The notes beneath the pieces were generated by a model. The model had not been told where the DNA came from, searched no databases, and was given only the letters and a program-made list of their open reading frames with translations. From Eucommia ulmoides (Eukaryota > Streptophyta > Magnoliopsida > Garryales > Eucommiaceae), in assembly GCA_016647705.1 (NCBI GenBank), contig CM028326.1:3658001-3722000 (forward strand): DNA of 64,000 bases, written 5' to 3'. Positions 1-11,653 of the stretch are shown piece by piece. Numbering within the stretch: the stretch's first letter is position 1; every line of letters begins with the position of its first letter. The position numbers and the translations under genes are program-made.

Positions 1-1242
1 AGTTTTGACAAGAATAATTAAAAATATATTTTCTTTTTTATACAACAAATTTCATATACAAAACGAGCTTAAAAACTATAAATATAAAAATGATAAACAT
101 CTATATATATAAATATATATATCATATAACAAAATCTTAAAGTGAAGGCCTAAACTTTCAAATGAATAAGAGTTCACAAATTTTATTTTCTTTATTTTTC
201 ATAATTTTGAGTACATTCTAATTACTAGAAGTATTTTTCAATTGATTTTACTACTATAATTCTACTAATCTAATGTTTTTAATGTGTGAGTATGTTAAAA
301 GTTTTCAATCATTTCATTATCATATTTCTATTAAAAACATATAATGTCACTAATGGTTAGAATTTGAGAGGACTCCAAAATACTCTCTATATAAAAATTC
401 TTTTCTTTTCACCCCATAATTGGACACACTTTAAAATTGTCTAAATTTTTATATATTCTTGTGCTTATTCTTTAAACTTTTGTTATTATCAATACATTGC
501 TAATGTATATACCAAGAACTTGTCAACATCTTGTCATTCAATTGTAAAACAATTAGTTCAGGTTATATGCAATTCTTTATACTAGGGCTTCGAGATTGAG
601 ATCGACGTCAACTGAAAGAACTGGATCATTATTTCGGTGCAAATTTTAGGGGCTCATATTGTCTCTTCCTCTTCTTTCTATAACATCCCAACTTTTTTAG
701 AGTTCACCAACACTAATTTCATTCTTTCTAAGTTTCTCAACATTTTGAGTATATTTAAATTATTAAGAGTATTTGTTAATTAATTTCATTTTAAATAATT
801 TGAACACGCACATTTCTTTAAAATTAAAATTATGTTAAACTAAATTTTTTATCATTTATCAAACATTAAACAATATTTTTAATTTCAACACCCAAAAGTA
901 AAATAGTCATAACACTAATTGAAAACAAATATTACGAAATAGAAAAAATAAATATTTCAAACACTGCAAAATAATACATAGTTCACCCACTGAAAACAAA
1001 ATAAAAATATAAACTCCACTAACTAATACAAAATATTTTTTCAAAAATAACAAATATAAAATATATTTAAATAATCAAATAAAATAAATAAAAAAATTAT
1101 TTCAAAACCCGAGCTTAGCACAGGGCTAAAACTAGTCCATTTGAAATTAATGCCTGTTTTATTTTAATTAGCCTTTCTATTTTAATTGGCCAATGGGATA
1201 GTTTGTGTAATTCTCAAGGTGACGTCTTTATCTTGTCCTATA
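1..1242. other. AT-rich intergenic DNA upstream of the NLR gene
   Basis: Very AT-rich sequence with no long open frame, no recognisable repeat ends and no RNA gene. The last 100 bases should hold the NLR promoter and leader, but I see no clear TATA box that fixes a start site. Confidence 0.6.
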
Positions 1243-3624
1243 ATGTCTTCGCATGGAGAGATCATTGAAGTTTTTAAAGTCAAGACAAATCTTTTTAGCT
1301 TATTGTTATATGCGCTTGTGAATTTTCAAACAGATAATGCCTCCACGATACTTGTGGCACAATTCAAAGATATTACATTCAAGATTGAAGATGTCGTCGA
1401 AGAATTCATGCTGGAGATGGAGCTTGTTGAGGCCTACAAACCAGCCAACATTTGCGGTATCAAGTCATGTACAACCAGCATCTTTTGCATCTTGAAGCAG
1501 AAATTTCTCATCTTTCAGTTTCATCAACAACTCAAAAGAATCAACAAAGACCTTGGTGTTCTGCCTAGCAAACTAAGCATCGATATTGCAGGAAGCAGCA
1601 ATCAAATTAGAGAGGAGGAAGAAGAAGAAGGCAAGAGTCATCAGGGACTCTCCTCCCCTGATGTGGAGGATTTGTACATTGTAGGGATCCAGAAACATCT
1701 TGCTAACCTTGAAAAACTCATGGAAGAGTCCAAGGAACAAATGCATGTGATCACAGTCTGGGGGCCAGGTGGATGCGGTAAGACAACTCTTATCAAACAA
1801 TTATACAAAAACATCCAATTGAGCAACAACATCTACGCTTGGGTCTATGTGGGGCGATTCGGCAAAGTTAAAGGCATTTGGAGGGAAATGGTGAAAGAGT
1901 TCCACAGTAGTGTCAAAGCTAAAGTTCCAAGTGATATTGATGAGATGAATGGGGACAAGCTACAACGATTCCTACTCAAGTACTTGAAAGATAAGAGGTA
2001 CATTCTCATCCTTGATGATGTTTGGGATCCCGAACTCTTTTTGGAAATTCAATACGCGCTTCGAAACGGCAACATGAAGTCCTCTATCATCATCACTACA
2101 CGTGATGAAAATGTAGCTCGTCTCTCTCAGCTTGTGGCCAAACACCATAAGCTCCAGGTAAAACTTTTGAATCCTGACTTGTCTTGGGATCTTTTCTGCA
2201 AAGTAGCTTTTCAGAATTATCGCCCTCGGGGATGTTGCCCTGAATATTTAAATGATGTGGCAAATGAGCTTGTCAAAGGATGCCAAGGCTTACCTTTTGC
2301 GATCGTAGTAGTTGCCAGCTTGATGGCATTCAAAGGTAATAACACAGAAAAATGGGCAGGAGTCAAGAGGGTTCATTTAAATATGGAGGACAATCTTAAC
2401 GGAGTAAATCAAAATCTGTTGTTGAGTTATAAGCATCTACCTAGACATTTAAAAAATTGTTTCTTGTATTGTGCGATGTTTCCCAAAGGTCATCGGCTCA
2501 CCATTAAAAAGTTGGCACGTTTGTTGATTGCTGAGGGTTTGGTCGAGGAAAAAACTGGGATAACGCAAGAAGAGGTTGTCAGAGATTACTTTCTCCAGCT
2601 CAGCAGTAGAAGCATGATACAGATCACTCACAATATGTTAGGAAAAACAACTTTTCAAATGCACGATCTCATGCATGATGTTGCGATTCCTATTCTTACC
2701 AATGAGAACTTTGGATTGATATTCTTGGAACAGAGTACTTGTAATCAATTGGACGCAAAGCAGCGGCGTCTGAGTCTTCACAAAACTTCACCGACTCTTC
2801 AACTCAACAACAATGGGGAATGGAAGCCACGTTCACTTATTTCGTACCGTAGCAATTCATTTTGCTTAACTGGGTTTCAGATTTCACGGAACTTTAAACT
2901 TCTGAGGGTGTTAGACTTGGATGGAAATAAATTTGAGAGCCTACCTGATGAAATGGGGGATTTGATCCACATAAGGTACTTAGGTTTGAGGGGAACATCT
3001 ATTGATAATTTTCCAGCTTCCTTTGCAAAGCTGTGCCATTTGCAAACATTGGATGCTCGAAATACCAAGGTTCGTTCCTTGCCTGAATGGATAATAGGGC
3101 TTAAACAATTGAGACACCTCCTTGTGGAAAATTCGTTGCAACGTGCGAAATTGCAGAGTGCAGCATTCAAGTCTACACAACTTCAAACACTATCAGGGAT
3201 AGAAGTGGAAGCTAATCAGGTAAGTAAACTGGTTGAAATGAAACAAGTAAGAAAGTTGAAAATCTCTGTCACTGGGATCGATTGCCATCACGATATCTGC
3301 GCTTCTCTTGGACAGATGGTTAATCTTCAATCGCTCTCTCTTGACTGTCATAATAAACAACAGCTAGAAGTAGGGTTGGTCATGGGCCGGGCCGGGCCGG
3401 GTTCGGGCCGGGCTTTAGGTAGAATATTACAAAAAAGTGTCCGGCCCTAAGTTCGGGCCTTGTTTTTATTCCCAAGCCCGGCCCTATCAAAATAATTAGG
3501 GCCCTAGCCCAACCCTCGGGCCGGCCCGGCCCTATAATTTTTATTTTTTTTTTTCAAACCAAATCAACCCAAATCAAACATAATCACATTCAAATAAAAA
3601 AAAAAAATCTACAACCAAAAAAAG

Positions 3625-3700
<76 letters not shown>

Positions 3701-4404
3701 ATTTAAATCCTCGGGCCGGGCCGGGCCGGCCCTATAAAATATTGGCCTTGCCCAAGCCCGGCCCTAATTTTACTCGGGCCTAACTTTTATAGTCCAAGCC
3801 CGGCCCACGGGCTCAAAACATATACCAAAGCCCTAAAAAATAGTGGGCGGGCTTGGCGGGCCGTGCGGGCCCCCAAGCCCATGACCATCCCTAGCTAGAA
3901 GTAGGAGCCCTATCGCCACTTGAGTGTCTCAAGAAGCTCACATTACATGGAAGCATCAAGAAGTTGCATTCTTTTCTCGGTTCAAATTGCAAGCTCCAGG
4001 AAATTACGTTATACGGTTCTGGTTTAGTTGAGGATCCTTTTCCCATTCTGGGTGAGTTGCCAAACCTCATGAGACTCGCTCTTGAGATTGCTTACGAGGG
4101 AGAAGAGTTAAATTGTGGACCTCACAGCTTTCCCCAGCTCAAGTTTTTGAGGATTTCTTTTACCGTCACCCTGACAGTGTGGAATGTTGCCTTTGGTTCC
4201 ATGAAAAGGTTGAAGACACTAATTTTGTTTTTCTGTCCAAATCTACAAATGGTTCCGGACATCTTGCAGTCCCTGAAAGAACTGCGAGTAGTGCTAATGG
4301 AAAGAATGAGCAAAAATTTGTTGGCAAAGATAGCAGTTGGTAGTCCAGAACATGAGAAGGTCAGACACATTCCTAGGATTTTATGTGAAAGGGAGGCTGT
4401 ATAA
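1243..4404 (+). CDS. CC-NB-ARC-LRR (RPM1-type) disease resistance gene, split by a hAT MITE
   Basis: An intracellular immune receptor of the CNL class. Residues are counted from the first in-frame ATG (1243). An EDVVEEF stretch marks the coiled-coil (Rx N-type) domain, which is short and poorly conserved. The NB-ARC domain follows: P-loop GPGGCGKTT (174-182), kinase-2 ILILDDVWD (near 254), RNBS-B IIITTRDE, GLPF (the GLPL motif), RNBS-D CFLYCAMFP and MHD (473-475). LRRs begin with LLRVLDLDGNKFESLP. There is no intron. At 3371 a MITE interrupts the LRR; the coding sequence resumes after it at 3902 in the same frame and ends at 4404. Without the MITE and one target copy the protein would be about 876 residues, normal for the family. 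As it stands the frame stops at 3450, giving about 735 residues with 20-odd transposon-encoded residues and a loss of the C-terminal LRRs. The N-terminus may lack an upstream piece. Whether the allele is functional is unknown. Confidence 0.9.
3371..3893. mobile_element. hAT-type non-autonomous element (MITE) inserted in the NLR
   Basis: A 523-bp element. The left end reads TAGGGTTGGTCATGGGC and the right end is the inverted TAGGGATGGTCATGGGC. The 8-bp target duplication GCTAGAAG is perfect (3363-3370 and 3894-3901). An 8-bp duplication and TAGGG termini are hallmarks of the hAT superfamily. The interior is built of iterated GGGCCGGGCC motifs near both ends, a (CA)n(TA)n microsatellite at about 3627-3684 and no coding capacity. 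Element plus one target copy is 531 bp, a multiple of three, so the host frame is kept on the far side, although stops lie inside the element. Confidence 0.9.
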
Positions 4405-5454
4405 CACGCAAATTGAGAGAAGGTATTGTCTTTCCTGAATCCTATTACTAAGGCTTCAATAGTGTATCATATTACTATGGCTTCAATAAATTCCCAAATG
4501 AAAATATGTTCATAACTTGCTTCTCTCCATTCTCATCTTCTTCAGATTCTCTGTTTCAAGGTAGTTTTCCATTCAAATTTAGTCATTCAATATTAAAATA
4601 ATTTCTCCCTTTTTCTCTTCTAATAGACAATTATTGTTATTTTAAGTTACAATAGAGCTCTACACTCCCTTCCCCCCCCCCCCCCCCCCAATTATATCCG
4701 TTATATAGCCAAAACAATAGGTTAACTAAGGAAGAATATTGCCATACTTAATAGACCAATAAAACAAAAAAGGTCACTCAAAAACAAAAAAGCTCAACAT
4801 GACCTGTAAAATATTAAATACTAATTAAGCGGAAAAATGGATATTTCAACACTCCCTCTCAAGTTAAGGAGAAGATATTGATGTGCTCTAACTTTACAAT
4901 GACTGATTGAAGAAGAGGTGGTCCAATTGATTTGGTGAACGGTCAATTGTTTGTCTCCTAACTGAATTTTTTTTTTTTTTTCCCCGGATGAAGTGGATAT
5001 TAATTTTGATGATGCTGAGTTCTTTCTAGTTCTTTGGATACATGTAAACTTTATACGTATGTAATAACTACAAAATTGGGAAAAACGTTATGCTGACAGG
5101 TTCAAGAATGGCTCAAATGGAACAATGAAGTGAAGACTGCGCAAAGCATAAAGTGAGAAAAAAGGTAATGTTTCCTGAACCATTCTGTCTGTCTGAAAAA
5201 ATGTTTCTTATTTCACTCTCCATAGTGTTCTTTCTGAGGCACGTTTTTGGGATTGTCTTTGGTATACAAAAGAATTTGAAATTTGTCGTCGTTGTGTATC
5301 GCCTTGTCTGTGATCTGTCGGTCATAACTACATACAGAACCTGTTTTTGTTTTATGGCACATCCTTTTAATATTTTGACATTTTGGCTAGAGGGTCGAGA
5401 TTAGAATTAGAAATTAATATAGACACAGATTGTGTCATTTCATATTTCAAGTTC
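4405..5454. other. Intergenic DNA 3' of the NLR
   Basis: It holds the NLR 3' untranslated region (an AATAAA-like signal near 4486), a poly-C run near 4672-4689 and a stretch near 4845-4880 (CACTCCCTCTCAAGTTA) that resembles the sequence next to plant Copia LTRs. The last is too decayed to delimit. No gene seen. Confidence 0.5.
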
Positions 5455-5705
5455 CATGCTTCGAAACGCTTCGTATGTGTAGGGTGGTCTTCGGCCTCTT
5501 TCAACCCCGAAGAAAGGATATCAAGGGGACCCAACATTGATGTGGGATTCAACACACTCAACATCAAATAAAATATCTAGCTCTGATATCACGTAGAAAC
5601 CTAAGAGACCTCACTCACTCTTAAAAAACACCTTGAGATGGGAGGATTGCCTTGGGTTTTATCTATAGCTCAAGATCAGGCAACACAAGCAATGTGACGT
5701 ACTCA
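5455..5705 (-). mobile_element. Decayed TRIM (LTR-retrotransposon in miniature), family alpha
   Basis: Fossil. It contains the inverted signature of the TRIM family seen intact at 48242-48667: ATGTGGGATTCAACAC, then a degenerate tRNA-Met primer-site complement (GCTCTGATATCA), then an LTR piece with the TATAGCTCAAGATCAGGCAACACAAGC-like segment. It has no coding capacity, as usual for TRIMs. Clearly old and broken, with many differences from the intact copies. The ends are approximate. Confidence 0.6.
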
Positions 5706-5809
5706 TTATGCACATTTAATTTGGATGCAGTCTATCACATCCTTCGGCATGTTCTAATCTCAGTCTCTTCTATGTGACTGGGTTGTAAGAAAGACTTCAC
5801 TTTTTTTTT

Positions 5810-6130
5810 TTTTTTAAGACTTCAATTTTTTTATTTTTTATTTTTGTTAAAACCTCGGCGAAGCTAGGGGGCTTATAATAATTAGAAATCAAGAATACAA
5901 CTCACAGAGGGGGAGCAAAACCTAACCTCTGAACCGAAAAACCAAACCCATAGACAAACTAACATGAGAAAATTTGTGCAAGACAAAATCAAAAAAGACT
6001 TATCTTTTAGCCTTCCGGATGTTCGGGAATCGAAGTTTATCTAGCCTTGAGCAACCCCGAACAAAAGACAGACATTCTGATTCAGTTGTTTTACACATAC
6101 CAATTATGCAAGGCCGAACGATGACATAAG
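5810..6130 (-). mobile_element. Probable 3' tail of a LINE/SINE-type element
   Basis: Read on the minus strand, the stretch ends with CCTCGGCGAAGCTAGGGGG read in reverse, followed by an A-rich tail (the T-runs at 5802-5850 on the plus strand). That short motif next to poly-A resembles the 3' end of plant non-LTR elements. No coding remnant was recognised, so the family is uncertain. Confidence 0.35.
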
Positions 6131-6723
6131 GTCGGCTTCTCGACCTCTTTTTTTTTTTTTTTTTTTTTAATTAAATGAATCTCGTGTTGTCATAGATATG
6201 GATGATCTTCTGGTCTATCGTTTGAAACTCTGGAGATAAAATCTTATTACAGGGCTCAAGGAATTGGAGTGAGATTGGCAGATTGCTTGTCCGGAAAAAG
6301 GAAGACTTGTGTGGAGTGAGAACAAAGGTGGAATTGTTTTTGCTCTATCGTATTGTCTTTAACGTCACTTGTTTTGGGAACATATTTGAGGAAACTCCAT
6401 TGGCTTGACCAGCTAAGATCCATTCGATGGACAGACTACTTTACGACGTGGACAAAAGTGGGAAGAAATAAAAAGTTTTGATACGCCCGTACTGTCTAAA
6501 TTGCACTTTGTACCCTTCAAGATTCTACTGGATTGCACTTTGTACTCTTAAATTTTTATTTGCTCGACATATTGCCTCTTGAAGTTTAATTCATATTTGC
6601 TTAGACATATTGTTTTGTAAAGTTTTAAATTTTATCGAATTTGGGGACCATTTTGTCATAAAGTAACATTTAATAAGATTTTAGTTAGAGATGTGACGGA
6701 AGAATTGATCCATTCGGTTTCTT

Positions 6724-7110
6724 AGGCCTCACTTGGTTACTATTTCCATTCCTTAATTTCTGTTTCCACTCTCAAACTTTTAGTATTAATGTAGAGAGAA
6801 ACATTTTGTAAAGATATTTTTATTCCCAAAATTTTGGGAGTAAGAATCTAAGAAACAAAAAATGTTGATTCTTATTCACTCACACAAAACTATTATCACT
6901 ACCATCTCGTCGGCCACCATATATTTAAAGAAGAAAAATACAGATGTTGCAAACAAATGTATTTCTTGCTTCTGTTCTCATAAATTAAAAGAAACAATTT
7001 TAGGGTAATAGCCATTATTAACATGTTTCTATTCTTGAAATATTCTAGAACGAAAATAAAATTTTAATATTAATTTATTGGAAGTAAAAACAAAAGAACA
7101 GAAACACTAA
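6724..7110. mobile_element. MITE, family C (copy 1)
   Basis: It begins GGCCTCACTTGGTTACTAT and ends in GAACAGAAACACTAA. The central tracts TCCCAAAATTTTGGGAGTA and AATGTTGATTCTTATTCAC reappear inverted near 42450-42520, so this is one of two copies in the window lying in opposite orientation. No open frame. The target duplication is not certain. Confidence 0.5.
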
Positions 7111-9530
7111 GGCCCCGTTCGATTAGGTGGCATTTGGTTAGTGTTCCTACTTTTCTCAACCCAACTGAAATGGATTGGGTTGGATTAAGTTGAGAATTTT
7201 GTTTCCTTCTGGGAACAAAATTGCGTTTGGTAATGACAGAATTTTATTTTGTGCTGGGAACAGAATCGCGTTTGGTAACGCATAATTATGTTTCCTTCTA
7301 TTAACAGAATTGTGTTTGGTAATGAGTAACTCTAAAATCAAAAGAAACACTCAATCCACCGAATTCAAACACCAGACACAAATCAACAGGATGGCTATCC
7401 CCATTAAGAGTCTCTAATTTTCTATTCAAACCAGAAATCAACATACCCAACACAAAGAACCCATCGTACTCTTCATCTTCTTTACTATTTTCAGCCTCAA
7501 ACACCTGCTATAGAAAATGGAACCTGAAAGATTTGTCGTTGTTTCAAAGCACGTCGGAATGGAACAAGGACACGATAAAGAAGTACGCAGTGGTGAAGAA
7601 GAAGAACGATGACGGTGTGAAGAATAGAGGTGACGACGAGAAGCAAGATCCTTCAAAATCACACACCCAACCTCAAAATTTCTGATTGGGATGAAAAGCA
7701 AGACGAATAGCTGAAGAAACACTCATAATTCCCCAATTTTCTCCACCCTAACAGACCCAGGATTTATCTCAACACTATTCAGCCACAAAACCTTGCAAAA
7801 ATCAAGTCGAAGACCATTACCCCCTCAAATCGATCCCGAACAATGCGGTCGTTCTTCATTCCATGGCTAAATCGTTTGTGAATCCTAAACCTAAATCGAT
7901 TTCGTAAAGATTCGAACATTTTTTTCGGAGCTAGGATTTCAATTTCGGTACAGAAACAGCAACAGAGGGGAGAGAAAGAGAGAGAAGATTCAAACATGGA
8001 TTTCGAAGCTAGGGTTTTGATGAACACTGACGCTTGGGAAGAAAAAGAGCAGCAACGAACACCTTAGCTTGGGAAGAAGAAAAGCAACGATGAACACCTT
8101 GGCTTGGGAAGAAGAAGAGCGGCGACAAAATAATGGAGGAGGAGAAGGATGATTGGGGATGTGAGAATAGAAAAGTAGAATAGATTCTCTCATTAAAAAC
8201 CTAATTAATACCGAGCGTGTCCTTATTTCGGGAAGAAAGGGTTGGGCACAAAAAAACAGCTATTTTTTGTTTCCACTTTCTTTAGCTTTTCAAAAAACAA
8301 TTCTCATTTTTGGATTAGGTTGGGTTTGGTTTTGTGTTTGCCAAACGCATTCCCAAAAATTAATTCCATAATTTTTGTGTTTCCAACCCAACCCAACCCA
8401 ACCCAAAAATTCTGGAATTGATTTTTGGAAACGCGTTTAGTAAACACAAAACTCAACCTAACCTAACCCAAAAATGAGAATTGTTTCTTGAAAAGCTAAA
8501 GAAAGTGGAAACAAAAAATAGTTGTTGTTTTTTTTTTTTTTGCCCAACCATTTCTTCATAAAATAAGGACATGCTTGGTATTAATTAGGTTTTTAATGAG
8601 AGCGCCAGTGTTCGTCGAAACCCTAGCTTTGAAATCCATGTTCGAATCTTCTCTCTTTCTCTTTCTCTCCCCTCTGTTGATGTTTCTGTTCCAAAATCGA
8701 AACCCTAGCTCCGAAAAAAAATGTTTGAATCTTTACGAAATTGATTTAGGTTTAGGATCCACGAACGATTTAGCCATGGAATGAAGAACAACCGCATTGT
8801 TTGGGATCTATTTGAGGGGGTAATGGTCTTCGACTGGATTTTTGCAAGGTTTTGGGGAGGAATAGTGTCGAAAAGAACCCTAGGTCTGTTAAGGCGGAGA
8901 AAATTAGGGAATTACGAGTGTTTCTTCAGCCATTTGTCTCGCTTTTCATCCCAATCAGAAATTTTGAGGTTGGGTATGTACGATTTTGAAGGATCTCGCT
9001 TCTCGTCATCATCTCTGTTTTTCACACCACCGTCGTTCTTCTTCTTCAGCACTGCGTACTTCTTTATCGTGTCCTTGTTCCCTTCCGACGTGCTATGAAA
9101 TAGCAACAAATCTTTCATGTTCTATTTTCTATAGCAGGTGTTTGAGGCTGAAAATAGTAAAGAAGATGAAGAGGACGATGGGTTCTTTGTGTTGGGTATG
9201 TTGATTTCTGGTTCGAATAGAAAATCAGAGACTCTTAATGGGGATAGTCATCTTGTTGATTTGTATCTGGTGTTTGAATTCGGTGGATTGAGTGCTTCTT
9301 TTGATTTTAGAGTTACTTATTACCAAACGCAATTATGTTCCCGGAAGGAAACAGAATTATGTGTTACCAAATGCGACTGTTCCCAGCACAAAATAAAATT
9401 TTGTCGTAACCAAATACAATTATGTTCTCATAAGAAAACAGAATTTTCAACTCAATCCAACCCAACTCATCCTAGTTGGGTTCAAAAAAGTGGGAACACT
9501 AACCAAACGCCATCTAACCAAATGCTACCT
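7111..9530. mobile_element. Foldback element with ~1.2-kb inverted arms
   Basis: The two halves are inverted copies around a centre near 8320-8400. Left TTTGGTTAGTGTTCC pairs with right GGAACACTAACCAAA, and the similarity runs through the arms (GTGTTTGAATTCGGTGGATT at about 9270 is the inverse of the sequence at about 7350). The outer ends are GGCCCCGTTCGATTAG and, inverted, GGTAGCATTTGGTTAG, flanked by TAA (7108-7110) and TAA (9531-9533), which would fit a PIF/Harbinger-like insertion; this assignment is tentative. Both arms carry the same coding-like tract (for example KDTIKKYAV, SKEDEEDDGFFVLGM), possibly captured from a host gene that I cannot name. Confidence 0.65.
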
Positions 9531-9613
9531 TAAGTTTCGTTTTGATGGAAGAGAGGAAAAAGTATAGGGGATAGAATACAGGGTTTATATTTGGATGCAT
9601 GTACGTATGTAAT

Positions 9614-10610
9614 TAGGGATGCCACAAAAAATCGAACCGATGGGTAACCGGGAGAAACCGAACCTAATTGTTCGATTTTGAAACCGACTAAATGGTGTGG
9701 TTTTGGTTTTGGTTTTGGTTTTGAAATTAACAACCGAAGCGGTTTTAGTTTTAGTTTTGGTTTTGAAATAGAAACCGCAAAACCGAACCATGAAACTGAA
9801 CCACAAAATCGAACCGTAAAACCGATATTTTAGAAATATTTTTATTACATATATATCCTTATTTTTTATATATTTATATTTTAACCCTAATATATATGTG
9901 TGTGTGTGTGTGTTTTATTACACTTTTAACCCTCTTTTTATCTTTTATATATATATATAATATTAAAAGGGTATTAGATTTCACTTTACAAATCACAGCC
10001 GACTCATATATTTATATATAACGGTGATAGTGATAGGGTTTCACTTCACAAATCACAGCCGACTAATTCAGTTTTCACTCCTCAATCGAATCATCTCTTC
10101 TCTTTCTCTCATCAGCAATTCGGCATTGAATGCTCGTAACTACTAGCTCAGTTATTGAATCGCATTTCTCACATCTTTGCTTGTTTGTTTGTTTTTTACA
10201 GGATTAAAATCGTCGTTACTTTTGCTTTGGAGAATTTGATTTTGATTGTTATGCCATACTATAGTATTTTAATTATGGTTATTGTTTAGAAATTTTAATT
10301 ATAGTTACCGGTTGAAAACTTTAATTAAGATTATTTTGTAGGTTTTTTTTTTAGAAGTTATGTTTGATATTTTAGCTTTTTTTTTTCATTTATATATAAA
10401 ACACAACGATATGCGGTTTTGGCTTTATATTTTGTTTTTATAAAATTGAAAAATCTTAAATGGTTTCGTGGTTTGCGATTTTAGTTATGGTTTTGTGTAA
10501 ATTTAAATGGTTTGATTTTAAAACTGAACCGGCGGTTTTGGTTTTGGTTTGATATATTTATAATGGTTTTGATTTTGGTTTTATATGAAACCGAACCAGT
10601 GGCATCCCTA
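9614..10610. mobile_element. hAT-type non-autonomous element, well preserved
   Basis: Perfect 12-bp inverted ends TAGGGATGCCAC / GTGGCATCCCTA and a perfect 8-bp target duplication TATGTAAT (9606-9613 and 10611-10618). At 997 bp it has no coding capacity. The subterminal regions consist of iterated GGTTTT and AACCGAA motifs on both sides. This iteration near the ends is also the plan of the hAT MITE in the NLR, though the motif differs. Confidence 0.92.
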
Positions 10611-10618
10611 TATGTAAT

Positions 10619-11593
10619 AAAATAAAAGGTTATTTATACTAAGTTTTCTTGTATTTTGAATTATTTTTCACTTTATTATCATCTAATTTGAAAATATATA
10701 CTTTATTCTCTTGGATTTTGAATTAAAGTGTACTTTAAATCTTACAAAATTTTTAAAAAATGAAAAACTCCCAACGCATACTAGATTTTCAATTTTAGAA
10801 TACAATTATAAAAAAATAAAAAATTATAATATGCTTGACGTAAATCAGATCTTCAATTTTAAAACAATTGTAATCTTAAATGACCTGTATTTTGAATGAT
10901 TTATATATAAATAGATTCGTCTAAAAAAAAAGTACTATAATTTGAAATCGAGAATTCGATAAAAATAAATATATAAAATTTGTCACTCAAATTACTCACT
11001 CCTCCTAGAAAAATTATTCGTTTTAGATGAAAAATCAAATTTTGTAAACATATCTATTTTTTTTATAATTTTCCTATGTTTTAAGAGACGCAAAAAAAAA
11101 AATAATAAATAAATTAGCTATTTTGATATTTAATATATTTTAAGAAATAAAATCTTCAAAATTTTAAAATAATTTAATTAAATTCGATATAAACCTTGCA
11201 TATTAAAATTGATTCAAAATTGATTTTTTTTTTTTTCCAAGTAGTCACAGCCTCGGTGGTCTAACCCCAAGGCCAACCCTATCCCCCTCCCCCATCCAAA
11301 CAACCAATCTCCTACTCCCACCCTTCTCTGTCCCTCGAATCCCGATCCAATCCGACTATCACGCTATATTTGGAATTCATTGTGGGATGTGTATAATTAA
11401 AAATGAAAGGTGCAAAACGAAACAAATTATAAACATTAGGGGTGTTAAGTGTAATTTAAATAGGATATTTATCCGGATATTTGAATGTCAATCCACATGG
11501 GTTCGTTACGCGGCTTAGACACACCGTTAACGCGAAGAACCCGCTCTCTCCTCTCTCACACACACGGTCACACACAGTTCCTCGAGCTGTGCG
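10619..11593. other. AT-rich intergenic DNA upstream of NCL
   Basis: Mostly A/T runs with no recognisable element ends. A short C-rich patch at 11240-11360 precedes the NCL promoter. No gene seen. Confidence 0.5.
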
Positions 11594-11600
11594 TATATAA
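11594..11600 (+). promoter_or_regulatory. Probable TATA box of NCL
   Basis: TATATAA lies 54 bp before the NCL start codon. This predicts a transcription start about 30 bp downstream and a leader of 25-30 bases. Confidence 0.6.
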
Positions 11601-11653
11601 TATATAGCTCTAATCCAACGCCAACTGCAAAATATCAACGGAACTCAACAGCT

